The notes below the pieces were generated by a model. It was not told the DNA's origin. It saw nothing but the letters and a program-made list of their open reading frames with translations, and searched no databases. The translations under genes were made by a program, and so were the position numbers. A stretch of DNA of 21,505 nucleotides from a virus: the IMG/VR virus record IMGVR_UViG_3300020477_000156, positions 1 to 21,505 of that record, one strand, 5' to 3'. Positions 1-7,690 of the stretch are shown in pieces. Numbering within the stretch: the stretch's first letter is position 1; every line of letters begins with the position of its first letter.

Positions 1-10
1 AGTTGGTAAA

Positions 11-40
11 GAAGAAACCCACCATATGGTGGGCTGCTTC
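11..40 (-). terminator. candidate terminator hairpin of the leftward unit
   Basis: A perfect 16-bp palindrome CCCACCATATGGTGGG lies at 18-33, with imperfect outer pairing GAAG/CTTC at 11-14 and 37-40. Read on the minus strand the stem is followed by a T-rich stretch (TTTCTTCTTT), and it lies just past the stop of the leftward gene at 83. This fits an intrinsic terminator for that unit. A second small stem (CTACAC/GTGTAG, 45-60) lies between it and the gene. The palindrome could instead be a protein-binding site. Confidence 0.45.
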
Positions 41-82
41 TCCCCTACACCCTTGTGTAGAGACTCGGTCGCTCGGACCTAT

Positions 83-400
83 CTAGAGGTTGACGGCGAT
101 TCCGTCACTGCCGTTGCTCGGCACGTGCACGAAGTCCATCGCCTCGGCGCGACGCGCAGCACGGCGGCCTCGGTACGAGTTGACCAGGAGCACGGTCGGG
201 GTCAGGAGACCACCGGCAGTAGCCAGGATCTCGAGGATCCTTCGGGTCTTCTGCATCTTGGTCTCGCAGCCCGTCCAGCTCTTCTGGAAGTTCTCGGCGG
301 GGGCACCGACTGCCGTCTGGTCCTTGATGAAGTCCTTGATGGAACTCTCGAGGTTCTTGAGGTCAGCTGGGGTAACGGTTTCTACCTTCGAATTGGCCAT
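83..400 (-). CDS. small protein with one predicted membrane segment
   Basis: This 105-residue protein has a polar, helix-prone N-terminal half (about residues 11-50, with Lys/Asp/Glu at intervals). A hydrophobic stretch at about 55-73 (ILEILATAGGLLTPTVLLV) follows, flanked on the far side by a basic cluster (RGRRAARR at 77-84), and a short polar tail ends it. The start is supported by an AGGGAG Shine-Dalgarno about 9 nt upstream. The layout suggests one transmembrane helix with the basic side in the cytoplasm. The family is not recognised. It is the last gene of a leftward unit, downstream of the HTH gene but separated from it by 106 bp, so it may have its own promoter. A holin or a membrane-anchored superinfection factor would fit the size, but nothing in the sequence decides this. 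Confidence 0.7.
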   Translation of the reverse strand: MANSKVETVTPADLKNLESSIKDFIKDQTAVGAPAENFQKSWTGCETKMQKTRRILEILATAGGLLTPTVLLVNSYRGRRAARRAEAMDFVHVPSNGSDGIAVNL

Positions 401-506
401 GGTGTGTTTCTCCCTTCAGAGGTTGTGAAAAGAGCCAAAGGTTCACCTTCCTTGACTCAAAAAACCTATATGGAGAAAACCCTATTTTTTTGCACGAAAA
501 TGGGGG
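401..506. promoter_or_regulatory. A/T-rich spacer with two direct repeats
   Basis: This non-coding gap between the two leftward genes contains AAAACCTAT (461-469) and AAAACCCTAT (476-485), near-identical elements 15 bp apart. A run of seven T follows at 485-491. The spacing of about one and a half helical turns and the A/T richness suggest a promoter or operator region for the gene at 83-400. No convincing -35/-10 pair was found, so the role is inferred. Confidence 0.3.
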
Positions 507-1229
507 TTATGCAGAGGCCCGATATTTGGCCTCAAACCACCGACAAACACGTTGTGTGGTCGGCAGAGGCTCGGCCCCAATGAGCCGGCTTACCTTGGAC
601 AGGTGTGTTTGGATCTTACTTTTCGGGTCTACCATCCGTCGGCAGGTGTAGACCAAGCTTCGTAGGTGGCTCAAGGCTCGGTCGAGCTTAACCCGAAGCA
701 CTTCGTCAGCTTCTGCAGAGCCTGTTGCCTTAGCACGCATCCTAGACAGGAGTGTGTAGATAGGTACCCACTGCTCTTCTTGACTATTTGTAAGCCGAAT
801 AACGTCTGTATCGTTCAAACGAAGCACCATTTCAGCCCAATGGTCTGCTTCCCTGAAAGTCCAACCAGACTTCTTCGTTAGGAGCTGCGCTGCTTTAGTA
901 GCTAGAGCGTTTAGCTCATTCTTGCTATAGGTGTGACCCACCGTTCCATAACCCAATTCATCGAGCAGCATGTTCAAGCTGTTTTCGATACGAGAAACTC
1001 TTTGAGACAGGTCCTCTAAAGCATTGGTATCCTTGCGGCGAGCAACACCCTTTCTTAGAAGGCCTTGCACAACAGAATCAGGGACTCGAATACGTCCACC
1101 TACTCGAATGGAGGCAAGTTGTCCGGAACCGATCCAACGGCGGATTGTTACGGGGTGAACCCCAATAACTTCGGCAACTTCATTTACCGACAGAAACTGT
1201 TCGGTAGACTCGACATGCGAATTGACCAT
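507..1229 (-). CDS. MerR/excisionase-type HTH DNA-binding protein
   Basis: In this 240-residue protein, residues 12-58 form the helix-turn-helix plus wing seen in MerR/excisionase (HTH_17) proteins: FLSVNEVAEVIGVHPVTIRR, then W-I-G-S-G-Q-L, then the basic wing IRVGGRIRVP. In this family the pattern S-V-x-E-V-A-x-x-[IL]-G-V-x-x-x-T-[IV]-x-R-W binds DNA. The C-terminal 180 residues are helical and charged with no recognised domain. The protein is much longer than a plain excisionase (about 70 residues), so the extra part may oligomerise or bind a partner. The ATG start has AGGGA 6 nt upstream. The gene is divergent from the structural operon at 1274 with only 44 bp between them, so it is a good candidate regulator of that operon or of itself. 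A specific repressor identity cannot be claimed. Confidence 0.8.
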   Translation of the reverse strand: MVNSHVESTEQFLSVNEVAEVIGVHPVTIRRWIGSGQLASIRVGGRIRVPDSVVQGLLRKGVARRKDTNALEDLSQRVSRIENSLNMLLDELGYGTVGHTYSKNELNALATKAAQLLTKKSGWTFREADHWAEMVLRLNDTDVIRLTNSQEEQWVPIYTLLSRMRAKATGSAEADEVLRVKLDRALSHLRSLVYTCRRMVDPKSKIQTHLSKVSRLIGAEPLPTTQRVCRWFEAKYRASA

Positions 1230-1251
1230 GCTGTATCCCTGAGCTTATTCT
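1222..1251 (+). promoter_or_regulatory. candidate sigma70-like promoter for the structural operon
   Basis: TTGACC (1222-1227) and TATTCT (1246-1251) are separated by 18 bp and stand 22 bp before the ATG at 1274. The -35 box overlaps the start codon of the divergent HTH gene. If functional, the two transcription units would interfere with each other, a common control arrangement. This is a pattern match only; large phages may use other promoter types. Confidence 0.3.
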
Positions 1252-1273
1252 TGGCTATTATCTGGAGCCCCGT

Positions 1274-2071
1274 ATGAGGTCCCTTCCCGAAAGTTTACGG
1301 TACATCAGTCAGAGGGCAAGTAACGCCTTCGTATCTGGTAAATCAAACAACCTGTCTTCTGCCGTCAAAGAGGCTGTGCAAGGGCACAGTCTTAATGATG
1401 ATGAAAAGCATAGAGTTGTGGAGATGACAAACAGAATGACTTGGCAGTCTCTTTATAGCTCTTCAGACGACAAGACTTTCCAATTCGACCCGGCCCAGCC
1501 GAGTGATTTGGTAAGTTCTGAGCCCGCTCAGGTTGTTTCTGCTGTTCCTACTGGTGCTCTTGTGGATCGAGTTGATCCCGGGCCTACTCAGTTCCCTGTT
1601 CAAGAGTATATGAACACGCAACCGACAGACCCAGCACAACGACCTCTGGAGCTTGCTGCAGAAGCAAAGGTTGCTGCACAGGAACGCCGAGCCCAGCGAT
1701 GGGGTGCGCTAGCAAAGGTTGCCTCTGCAAAAGAGTCTTTTATCGACCAGGTTGTTGATGCCAGGTTCCACAATGAGCTCTCTGGGAAAGAAATTGTTGT
1801 TGCCGTAAGTGACATCACTACCAATCCCGATGCTGCAGCGCTTCTCATAAAAGAAGCGTTTGAGCGTGTTCGGGATATGGGTCTCTCTCCTCAGTTGGAT
1901 GTAGAGCTTCCTTCTCTATACGAGGTCGATGTAGAGCATAAGTTGCTCAAGACCTACGCTGAGTACGAAGGTGCGTACCAGGACGTAAATGCACACGAGA
2001 AAGCAGCAGCTTTCCTCACAGAAGTTGCAGAAGGTGCTGAAGTTCGCGCCAGACTTGGGGTTAAGAAATGA
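1274..2071 (+). CDS. probable head-module structural protein, function unknown
   Basis: This is the first gene of the rightward structural operon (265 residues), with GGAG 6 nt before the ATG. It is mostly helical. Near the N-terminus it has a segment L-N-D-D-E-K-H-R-V-V-E-M-T-N-R-M-T-W followed by K-T-F-Q-F-D-P, a pattern that resembles hypothetical proteins encoded near portal and protease genes of large phages (recalled, not searched). A central Ala/Lys-rich helix (about 125-155: LAAEAKVAAQERRAQRW) and a C-terminal helix carry K-V-A and E-K-A-A segments like those in neighbouring head proteins. Its stop overlaps the next start (ATGA), so the two are probably co-translated. An internal core or portal-associated role is inferred only from position. 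Confidence 0.7.
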   Translation: MRSLPESLRYISQRASNAFVSGKSNNLSSAVKEAVQGHSLNDDEKHRVVEMTNRMTWQSLYSSSDDKTFQFDPAQPSDLVSSEPAQVVSAVPTGALVDRVDPGPTQFPVQEYMNTQPTDPAQRPLELAAEAKVAAQERRAQRWGALAKVASAKESFIDQVVDARFHNELSGKEIVVAVSDITTNPDAAALLIKEAFERVRDMGLSPQLDVELPSLYEVDVEHKLLKTYAEYEGAYQDVNAHEKAAAFLTEVAEGAEVRARLGVKK

Positions 2072-3093
2072 GCAGTGCTGCAGGCTTACTTATCGCTCTT
2101 AATGAGCTTGATGACGAGATAACCGACGAGGACTTCGAGAAGGAGGCGAAGATTCGCCTGTCTCCGGCCCTCAAGAGAATGACCTCCAGCTTCTTCCGTC
2201 CATCGACCCGACGTCGTGCAGGCATGGCCGCTACTCTTGGCGGCATTGGTGGTGCGGGGTTTGCTTTAGGCAGAGCGTCTTCTTCTGTAGGGAAAAAGGC
2301 TGTAAAGACCCGAGGCGGGACCCTGTACCTCAGTGGACGAGACTACACGAAGTTCATGCAGATTCTTAAGAGTCAGGGCAAGCGGGCCGCAGCTAAGCAC
2401 GCTCTTAGTCTCATCAGGGGTGGTCGAGCACAGTTCACCCGGTCTATGGGTAAACGTGCCTCTGAAGAGGATTTCGAAAAAGAGGCGGCTCAGTTGAAAC
2501 TGCCTCTCCCAATGAAGAACAAGTTCCGAAGCTTCCTACAGCAGATTGGGAAGGTCACTAAGAAACCCTTCTTGTACGGAGCAGCGTTTGCTGGTGCTGG
2601 CGCTACCTATGGTCTAGGCGCAGAGCTTATTGACAGAACCACAGATGGAATACTTGAAAAGAAGCGGTTGGCATCTAAGTCCAAGCGGTTTCGCCAGACT
2701 GTAGATATTCTGAAGCAGACCTCAGAGCCTGAGGAGCTGTACGAGATGGGCTTAGGCCCAGACCCGCAGCGAGGGTACTACAAACCCTCAACCAGTAAGG
2801 CCATGCTGGAAGCAGCTGCGTACGACATGAAGAAAAAGAAGAAGAACATGCGGAACATGTTCGACCTTATGTACCGACAGACTCCATATGTAACAACCAA
2901 CCCGGTTGTCAGTTCTATTCTTCTTCGGGATTTCGTCAGTAAGGACAGTGGTCAGATGACCCACGACAAGCTGAAGCAGCTTCTGGATATAGAGAAGAAC
3001 ATGGTCAATATTCGTGAGATGGCTCCGTACCGAATTCGCATGAAGAAGCAGGTCGACCTATCTAGGGTGCTCATCCCGGAACTCGCTGTTTAG
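2068..3093 (+). CDS. basic structural protein with two duplicated DFEKEA/Gly-rich modules
   Basis: This 341-residue protein is strongly basic overall with acidic N-terminal segments. Two modules repeat. D-E-D-F-E-K-E-A at about 20-27 precedes a Gly/Ala-rich hydrophobic stretch at about 53-70. E-E-D-F-E-K-E-A at about 133-140 precedes a second one at about 169-186. The hydrophobic stretches look like glycine-zipper helices and could insert into membranes. The C-terminal third is Lys/Arg-rich (KKKKK near 252). It lies between the first operon gene and the protease, overlapping the former by 4 bp. The family is not recognised. A portal-adjacent, internal-head or ejected protein is possible; the DFEKEA motifs resemble candidate processing or targeting signals in other proteins of this window. 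Confidence 0.7.
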   Translation: MSSAAGLLIALNELDDEITDEDFEKEAKIRLSPALKRMTSSFFRPSTRRRAGMAATLGGIGGAGFALGRASSSVGKKAVKTRGGTLYLSGRDYTKFMQILKSQGKRAAAKHALSLIRGGRAQFTRSMGKRASEEDFEKEAAQLKLPLPMKNKFRSFLQQIGKVTKKPFLYGAAFAGAGATYGLGAELIDRTTDGILEKKRLASKSKRFRQTVDILKQTSEPEELYEMGLGPDPQRGYYKPSTSKAMLEAAAYDMKKKKKNMRNMFDLMYRQTPYVTTNPVVSSILLRDFVSKDSGQMTHDKLKQLLDIEKNMVNIREMAPYRIRMKKQVDLSRVLIPELAV

Positions 3094-3103
3094 GGAGCCA
3101 AGA

Positions 3104-4669
3104 ATGTACGAGCTGGAAAAACGCCCAGTATGGATTCCGGAGGGGGGAAAGAACTATTTTCTTCCCTACCAGGAAAGTCCACGAGCGCTGGAAAAGCTCG
3201 CTAGGGAACTGCATCCAGAGATAGACCGCTGGATTCGTACTTGGCAGACCAATCCCAGGTATCAGGTAGTAGTTATTGCGCCTATGGGCGCTAGCGAAGT
3301 GTGGGGCTGCAACAGCAATGGGGACTGGTTTAGTGAAGAGCAGCTAAACCCGAAGGGAACCACAGCTTACGGCTACAAGACATTCGAGAAAGCAAACCTG
3401 TTTGAGCATCACGCAAACAAGAACCCGGCCTTGTCTCGAGGACGAATTCCCCTGGCTGTGTGGAACGACAGAATGCGTCGTGTTGAGATAATTGCAGTAA
3501 ATGACCGTCACCGATGCGAAGAGCTTGGGTCCTCCGCGATAGTTGCAGACATCGATCTAGGAAAAATGCCCCCAGTTTCTATGGGAACTAGGGTTGCTTA
3601 CGATGTGTGCTCTAGGTGCGGAAACAAGGCAAAGACAACTAGAGAGTACTGCGGCCATCTCCGACACGAGATGGGACATGTCCGTTCCGATGGAACAGCA
3701 ACCTATGCGATAAACATTCGCCCCAGGTTTTTCGACCTAAGCTACGTGCATGTACCTGCCGCTAAAGAATCTGGCGTATTGGCTAAGGTTGCTAACCAGA
3801 AGACTGCTTACGATATTTATGTACCTCCAAAGACTGTGAAGGTTGCTGGGCCTAAGACAGCAGACGTTGATAAGTCAGCGGACATAGATAAGCAGGTCAC
3901 ACCCAATACTGTGCGCAAGGCAGTAGTAAAGCCTCTCGTTCGTAAAGAGGTTCCCATCCCAGATAAGCAACTGGCGGCTATGGACAGCTTCCCGCTCAAG
4001 AGCATTCTTGCGACGTTGGGGTTTGGAGGAGCGGTACTCTCTCCAAGAGAGTTTACTGTTTTGGTGTTGAGAAGAACTCAGCCACAGATGGTTTCCCGGG
4101 TGCCGGCATCCTTTAGCCTGCCCTGGACTCCCCGAGCTTCAGGGATGACGCCTATGGGGTTGGGGGACTATCGCCCTTCTTTGTTCCGACAGCTCCGTCC
4201 TGCAATTGCTCAAAGAAGCTTTTTCCCGAGGAGCCTGTCTATAAGGATTATGGGGCTTCGTAAGTCACCCCCTGCCGCACCTCCCGCTGTACCAGTAAAG
4301 GAAGCATCCTCTTTGCCGGAAGATACGCTGACAAAGTTGTCGGCAATGTATTCAGACTACCGAGCAAGCCTGACAGACTCATTTTTGCAACATTTTGACA
4401 CAGTATGCAAAACGCACCCAGAGGTTCTAAACCCCGAGAAAGATGCGCTTTTTGAGGGGTTGACTGGTGGGGAAAGTAAACATGCTGCAGCAAAAGTGAA
4501 TTTTGGGGGATTGGCGATGCTAGCCGCTCCCGTGTACCTTCTGAGTGCTCATCTCCAAGAGATGAGGGATTTGGAGCATGTGAAACTTGGAGAAGTCGAA
4601 AGCTTCATAGCAGGCAATCCAAACTTTCTTGCATCAGTTTTAGTAAATGCAGTTCGTGCTGCATTGTGA
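3104..4669 (+). CDS. prohead maturation protease with long C-terminal extension
   Basis: This 521-residue protein matches phage head maturation serine proteases in its first ~215 residues. G-C-N-S-N-G-D-W-F (68-76) is followed by a His pair in F-E-H-H-A-N-K-N-P (100-108), one being the likely catalytic His, and by P-P-V-S-M-G-T-R (156-163) with Ser159 as probable nucleophile. An inserted Cys/His group (Cys169, Cys172, Cys183, His185) looks like a zinc site. F-F-D-L-S-Y-V (209-215) closes the fold. In related phages this enzyme cleaves scaffold, capsid and internal proteins inside the prohead. Residues 220-260 contain three K-T-A or K-V-A segments, possibly self-cleavage sites. Residues ~290-521 form an extra region with Pro-rich linker and helices that may act as scaffold or core. 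A GGGAG site precedes the ATG. Assignment to the protease family is strong; the exact subfamily is not determined. Confidence 0.88.
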   Translation: MYELEKRPVWIPEGGKNYFLPYQESPRALEKLARELHPEIDRWIRTWQTNPRYQVVVIAPMGASEVWGCNSNGDWFSEEQLNPKGTTAYGYKTFEKANLFEHHANKNPALSRGRIPLAVWNDRMRRVEIIAVNDRHRCEELGSSAIVADIDLGKMPPVSMGTRVAYDVCSRCGNKAKTTREYCGHLRHEMGHVRSDGTATYAINIRPRFFDLSYVHVPAAKESGVLAKVANQKTAYDIYVPPKTVKVAGPKTADVDKSADIDKQVTPNTVRKAVVKPLVRKEVPIPDKQLAAMDSFPLKSILATLGFGGAVLSPREFTVLVLRRTQPQMVSRVPASFSLPWTPRASGMTPMGLGDYRPSLFRQLRPAIAQRSFFPRSLSIRIMGLRKSPPAAPPAVPVKEASSLPEDTLTKLSAMYSDYRASLTDSFLQHFDTVCKTHPEVLNPEKDALFEGLTGGESKHAAAKVNFGGLAMLAAPVYLLSAHLQEMRDLEHVKLGEVESFIAGNPNFLASVLVNAVRAAL

Positions 4670-4691
4670 GCCAACAAAAGGAGAGATAACC

Positions 4692-5258
4692 ATGGGACAC
4701 CCGATTACGGTGGATGAGTTAATTGCCTCTCTCCGAGATGATTCTCCAGCTCCTGCTCGCTCTGCCGAAGCTAGCCTGGTCGCCAGGCTTAGTGAGGTTC
4801 GAGAGAAGACAGCTGCTGCAGTTGAAGCTCCGGAAGACAACTATGATTCGTTGTCTCTGGAAGAGTTGACGCAGTTAGCTTCTCAGCGTGTAGGAACTAC
4901 TGAGGTTGTCGAGGAATCTGCCACTGCCGAAAAGAAGGCTGAGGAAGTAGAAGAGACCGAAGAGGTCGAAGCTGCTACTGAAGTCGACACTGAGGCTGAC
5001 GCAGAGGCTACCGAAGAGGTAGCTGAAGAGACAAAGGAAGCTTCTGATGAGGTGACCGAGGAAGAGCCCGTTGCTGAGCTGGATAAGACAGCTGAGGAGC
5101 GTGCGATCTTCGGTGCGCAGGTTGCTGCGCATGCCTTCATGCAGGAGATTGAGTTGATTAAGCAGGCCAATGTTTTGGGTCTGTGTCGTTTCTGCAAAGA
5201 AGCTGAGGTCATTGAGGGGCAGAGTTCCTGCACCTCATGCACTCAGGAAGGGGAGTAA
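4692..5258 (+). CDS. acidic head protein with C-terminal Cys4 motif
   Basis: In this 188-residue protein the middle (about 70-130) is an extremely Glu-rich, probably disordered or coiled-coil stretch. E-K-T-A occurs at 38-41 and D-K-T-A at 131-134. A segment F-G-A-Q-V-A-A-H-A-F-M-Q-E-I (140-153) resembles the LGRxMA segment of three other small proteins here. The last 25 residues hold Cys165-x2-Cys168-x11-Cys180-x2-Cys183, a probable zinc ribbon. The ATG at 4692 is preferred over an in-frame upstream one at 4647 because AAAGGAG stands about 8 nt before it and the earlier start would overlap the protease gene. Its place between protease and capsid genes, and its acidity, suggest a scaffold, core or internal head protein. 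Confidence 0.75.
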   Translation: MGHPITVDELIASLRDDSPAPARSAEASLVARLSEVREKTAAAVEAPEDNYDSLSLEELTQLASQRVGTTEVVEESATAEKKAEEVEETEEVEAATEVDTEADAEATEEVAEETKEASDEVTEEEPVAELDKTAEERAIFGAQVAAHAFMQEIELIKQANVLGLCRFCKEAEVIEGQSSCTSCTQEGE

Positions 5259-5260
5259 TT

Positions 5261-5674
5261 ATGAGCAATACCGTTCAAGCCCTTCTTGATGCAGCTCTGG
5301 GATCTCTTTCCGATGACGAGCAGACCAAGACTGCTTCTGAGGAAACAGGTACTAGCGTCGTGGAGATTCTGGAGAAGGCTGCCGAGGAGCTCGAGAAGCT
5401 CGCCGGCCATCCTGCTCTGAAGAGTCACGAAGCTGCTCAGGCTGCTACTCCGGCGAGTGTTGATGCGCAGAACGCCTCTATTGGCGATGCACTGAAGCAC
5501 AAGCCGAAGTCGATGGGCACCAAGGATTTGAAGCATGGCAACATCGCCAAGCAGGGTAGTGAGGAAGAGGTTGAGGCAGTCGAGACTGATGACAATCAGT
5601 CGGACCGTCTTCGTCAGGCTCTCATCGCCAAGCTTCGTGCAGCAGATGTTGCTGAAGTTGGAGGTGCAGCGTGA
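5261..5674 (+). CDS. small acidic head-module protein
   Basis: This 137-residue protein starts at the ATG preceded by GGGGAG; an in-frame upstream ATG at 5237 would lie inside the previous gene. K-T-A-S occurs at 23-26, then a Glu-rich helix (33-48), a polar middle, and a C-terminal D-R-L-R-Q-A-L-I-A-K-L (115-125). That last segment is nearly the same as the end of the protein at 10273-10704 (D-R-L-R-S-V-L-I-G-K-L), so the two share a C-terminal helix and probably a binding partner. The stop overlaps the next GTG start. Scaffold or internal-head roles fit the position, but no family was recognised. Confidence 0.7.
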   Translation: MSNTVQALLDAALGSLSDDEQTKTASEETGTSVVEILEKAAEELEKLAGHPALKSHEAAQAATPASVDAQNASIGDALKHKPKSMGTKDLKHGNIAKQGSEEEVEAVETDDNQSDRLRQALIAKLRAADVAEVGGAA

Positions 5675-6042
5675 GTGAAACAACTGTAATCAGCGATAAG
5701 CTGACTGAGATTGCAGGACTGCTTCGTCAGGCTGCTTCTCAGTACACCACTGAGTCCGAGAAGGTTGCTACTGACCGTGATGAGCTTGAGCAGCTCCGTC
5801 GTAAGACGGCTGCTGGGCAAATTGCCAAGGTTGCTGCCGACCAGGGCTTCATTGATGACGACCAGGTTGATGGGTATGCAGATACTCTCGTTGATGACGA
5901 GACTGCAGACCTCGAGACCTTGATGACCAAGATGTCTTCTGTAGCTCCCCGAGTTCGTCTCGGTGCTGCAGATCCTACTTTCAACACTGATAGCGGTACA
6001 GGCGAGAGTCGCCTCGTGTCTCGCTTAACTCGAAACGTATAA
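5671..6042 (+). CDS. small helical head-module protein
   Basis: This 123-residue protein starts at GTG within a 4-bp overlap with the preceding stop (GTGA), implying coupled translation. The first ~60 residues form a charged helix (E-S-E-K-V-A-T, then E-L-E-Q-L-R-R-K-T-A). The motifs E-K-V-A, R-K-T-A and A-K-V-A fall within 30 residues. The C-terminal third is Gly/Ser/Thr-rich and less ordered (A-A-D-P-T-F-N-T-D-S-G-T-G-E-S-R). Position directly upstream of the decoration and capsid genes is typical of scaffold components. Concentration of candidate protease motifs would suit a protein degraded during head maturation. This is inference; no family was recognised. Confidence 0.68.
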   Translation: MSETTVISDKLTEIAGLLRQAASQYTTESEKVATDRDELEQLRRKTAAGQIAKVAADQGFIDDDQVDGYADTLVDDETADLETLMTKMSSVAPRVRLGAADPTFNTDSGTGESRLVSRLTRNV

Positions 6043-6055
6043 GGAGGCGACCAAA

Positions 6056-6583
6056 ATGGCCGTTAATATTCTTAGTGGTTCGGCGGATCTTTACCGAGCA
6101 GCTGTTACGCTCGGTGATACCACGCTTTCGGACCCCACCCCCGCTGCTGGTGTGCAGTCTCTTAAAGATGGTGAGTTTCTATTCCCCCTGGACGCTAGTG
6201 CAGGTACCACAGGTTGGCGACGACTTGCTGGTAATGACGAGGACGCACAGCCCGCCGATGGTATTCCTGTCATGGTCTTTGACCAGCCAGGAGACATGGC
6301 TCGTCAGGCAACTGGAAAGGTCTGCGTGATCAAAGAGGCTTCCTGGACTATGGAGACCGATATGTATCAGCAGGATAGTCTGACTCCTGCGAGCTACGCG
6401 ATCGCGACTGAGCTGACTGTCCGACACGTTAACCCCGCCACTACGGCAGATCCTAACTTCAGTCGTAGTGTTCTGGCTCCCGCTGCCGCGGGCGAGCAGA
6501 TTGTTGGAACCGTAGAAGCCGCTCCGGCGACTATGGGCAGTCTTATGGTCGTACGCATTAACCTGTCCGGCGAAGCCGTTTAA
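6056..6583 (+). CDS. probable capsid decoration/stabilisation protein
   Basis: This 175-residue protein has a strong AAGGAGG site before the ATG. It is Ala/Gly/Thr/Val-rich with alternating hydrophobic segments, few helices and no Cys4 or E-K-T-A motif. The pattern (short beta strands separated by Gly/Asp/Pro turns, for example G-E-F-L-F-P-L-D, G-I-P-V-M-V-F, S-L-M-V-V-R-I-N-L) fits a small beta-barrel. It sits immediately before the major capsid gene, the usual place for lambda gpD-like or other head decoration proteins. The good ribosome site suggests high expression. The sequence alone does not tell a decoration protein from another small beta-rich virion protein. Confidence 0.6.
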   Translation: MAVNILSGSADLYRAAVTLGDTTLSDPTPAAGVQSLKDGEFLFPLDASAGTTGWRRLAGNDEDAQPADGIPVMVFDQPGDMARQATGKVCVIKEASWTMETDMYQQDSLTPASYAIATELTVRHVNPATTADPNFSRSVLAPAAAGEQIVGTVEAAPATMGSLMVVRINLSGEAV

Positions 6584-6608
6584 CTGAGCTAATTAGGAGA
6601 ATTGAAAA

Positions 6609-7688
6609 ATGACTACTGAAGTGAATGCTTCAATTATCAATGCTCAGTTTGTGGAGGATATCCAGACTCCCGGCGAGCGTGAGAAGACTGCCGCAGAGAT
6701 TGGCGCTTTCTTGCAGGACAAGATGCGCGAGCGCAGTTTCGCTGACAATGTTATCCCGGTGAAGCCGGTTAGCCGTCAGGATCTGCAGATCTCTGAAAAC
6801 CATGACACGCCTGTGTACATTGACTTCCTGCAGCCGAATAGCGAGGCCATGGCGATCTCGTTCCGAGGCCGTCCGGATGTCAACTATGTCACCGGCGCTC
6901 GCTATTCGATCCCCTTCTTCACGGTCTCGTCTCTTGAGTACGAGAAGGCTGTCCAGGAGCTCCTGGTCTATCCCTACCCCGTCATGAAGGTGATTGAGGA
7001 CCAGGTTGTCCGGGACATGGAGGGAATCAAGGATTTCTACTTCATGACCTATGTCGAGGCCGCTGCCCAGCGTAGCGCCACCCTGACTACAGGACAGTAC
7101 ACAGCCGGTCGAATCATCCGTGGCGAGGAGGCGGTTGCCGCCTACGCTGCTGCGGGTGCCTACGACAACGCTGTGGGCCGTGTCCAGCGTAATGACCTTA
7201 TCCAGCTCGGTAAGATCTTCTCGAACAGCCGTCGGCCCAAGGGATGTCTCCTTTGGTCTTCGCCTGATTGGGATGATGTTGCTGCGTGGACCATCGAGGA
7301 CTTCGGTGATGGCCAGGAGCGAGTGACCTTTAAGGGACTCGGCAAGGGCAACATCGGTGTCGGTAGTGACTCTGTGAAGTGCATTATCTCGATTAAGGTT
7401 GACCTGGTTATCCCCGGTAATGTCTACCTGTTCGCCCCGCCTGAGTATCTCGGTCGGAACCTGCTGCTGAATGGCACGCAGTTCTGGGCTGAGAAGAAGC
7501 GAAACATGATTCGCTTCATGGGTTGGATGGACTGCGGCATGGGCATCGGAAACGTTGCTTCGGTCGCTAAGTTGGAGTTGTACAACCGAGCCGCTTCGCT
7601 CACTCTGCCTGCTGAGTCTACCGTCGGTGGTGGTGTGTTTAATGAGGCTGCTACCGGGTTCACTTACCCGCAGGTTGAGCAGTTCTGA
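6609..7688 (+). CDS. major capsid protein, probably HK97 fold
   Basis: This 359-residue protein has TTAGGAG upstream of the ATG. Features expected of an HK97-type shell protein are visible. A charged N-terminal segment (about 1-45) precedes R-S-F-A-D-N-V-I-P-V (42-51). After it come an extended strand/E-loop-like region with P-V-Y-I-D-F and a long spine-like helix around E-Y-E-K-A-V-Q-E-L (about 112-120) and V-V-R-D-M-E-G-I-K-D. The C-terminal half is alternating beta-rich. E-K-T-A occurs at residues 25-28, so proteolysis there would remove a short N-terminal arm as in other maturation-protease phages. Position after protease, small acidic proteins and decoration gene supports the call. Codon use is more C-ending than in neighbours, consistent with high expression. 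Confidence 0.82.
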   Translation: MTTEVNASIINAQFVEDIQTPGEREKTAAEIGAFLQDKMRERSFADNVIPVKPVSRQDLQISENHDTPVYIDFLQPNSEAMAISFRGRPDVNYVTGARYSIPFFTVSSLEYEKAVQELLVYPYPVMKVIEDQVVRDMEGIKDFYFMTYVEAAAQRSATLTTGQYTAGRIIRGEEAVAAYAAAGAYDNAVGRVQRNDLIQLGKIFSNSRRPKGCLLWSSPDWDDVAAWTIEDFGDGQERVTFKGLGKGNIGVGSDSVKCIISIKVDLVIPGNVYLFAPPEYLGRNLLLNGTQFWAEKKRNMIRFMGWMDCGMGIGNVASVAKLELYNRAASLTLPAESTVGGGVFNEAATGFTYPQVEQF

Positions 7689-7690
7689 TA

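Noticed and set aside
26-583. A 185-residue + strand frame at the left edge
   Set aside because: It runs antisense through the membrane-protein gene and into the end of the HTH gene; it has no good ribosome site, and the minus strand frames have domains and better starts.
4875-5242. Two minus strand frames rich in Ser/Leu opposite the acidic protein gene
   Set aside because: Their composition simply mirrors Glu/Ala codons of the + gene; there is no ribosome site.
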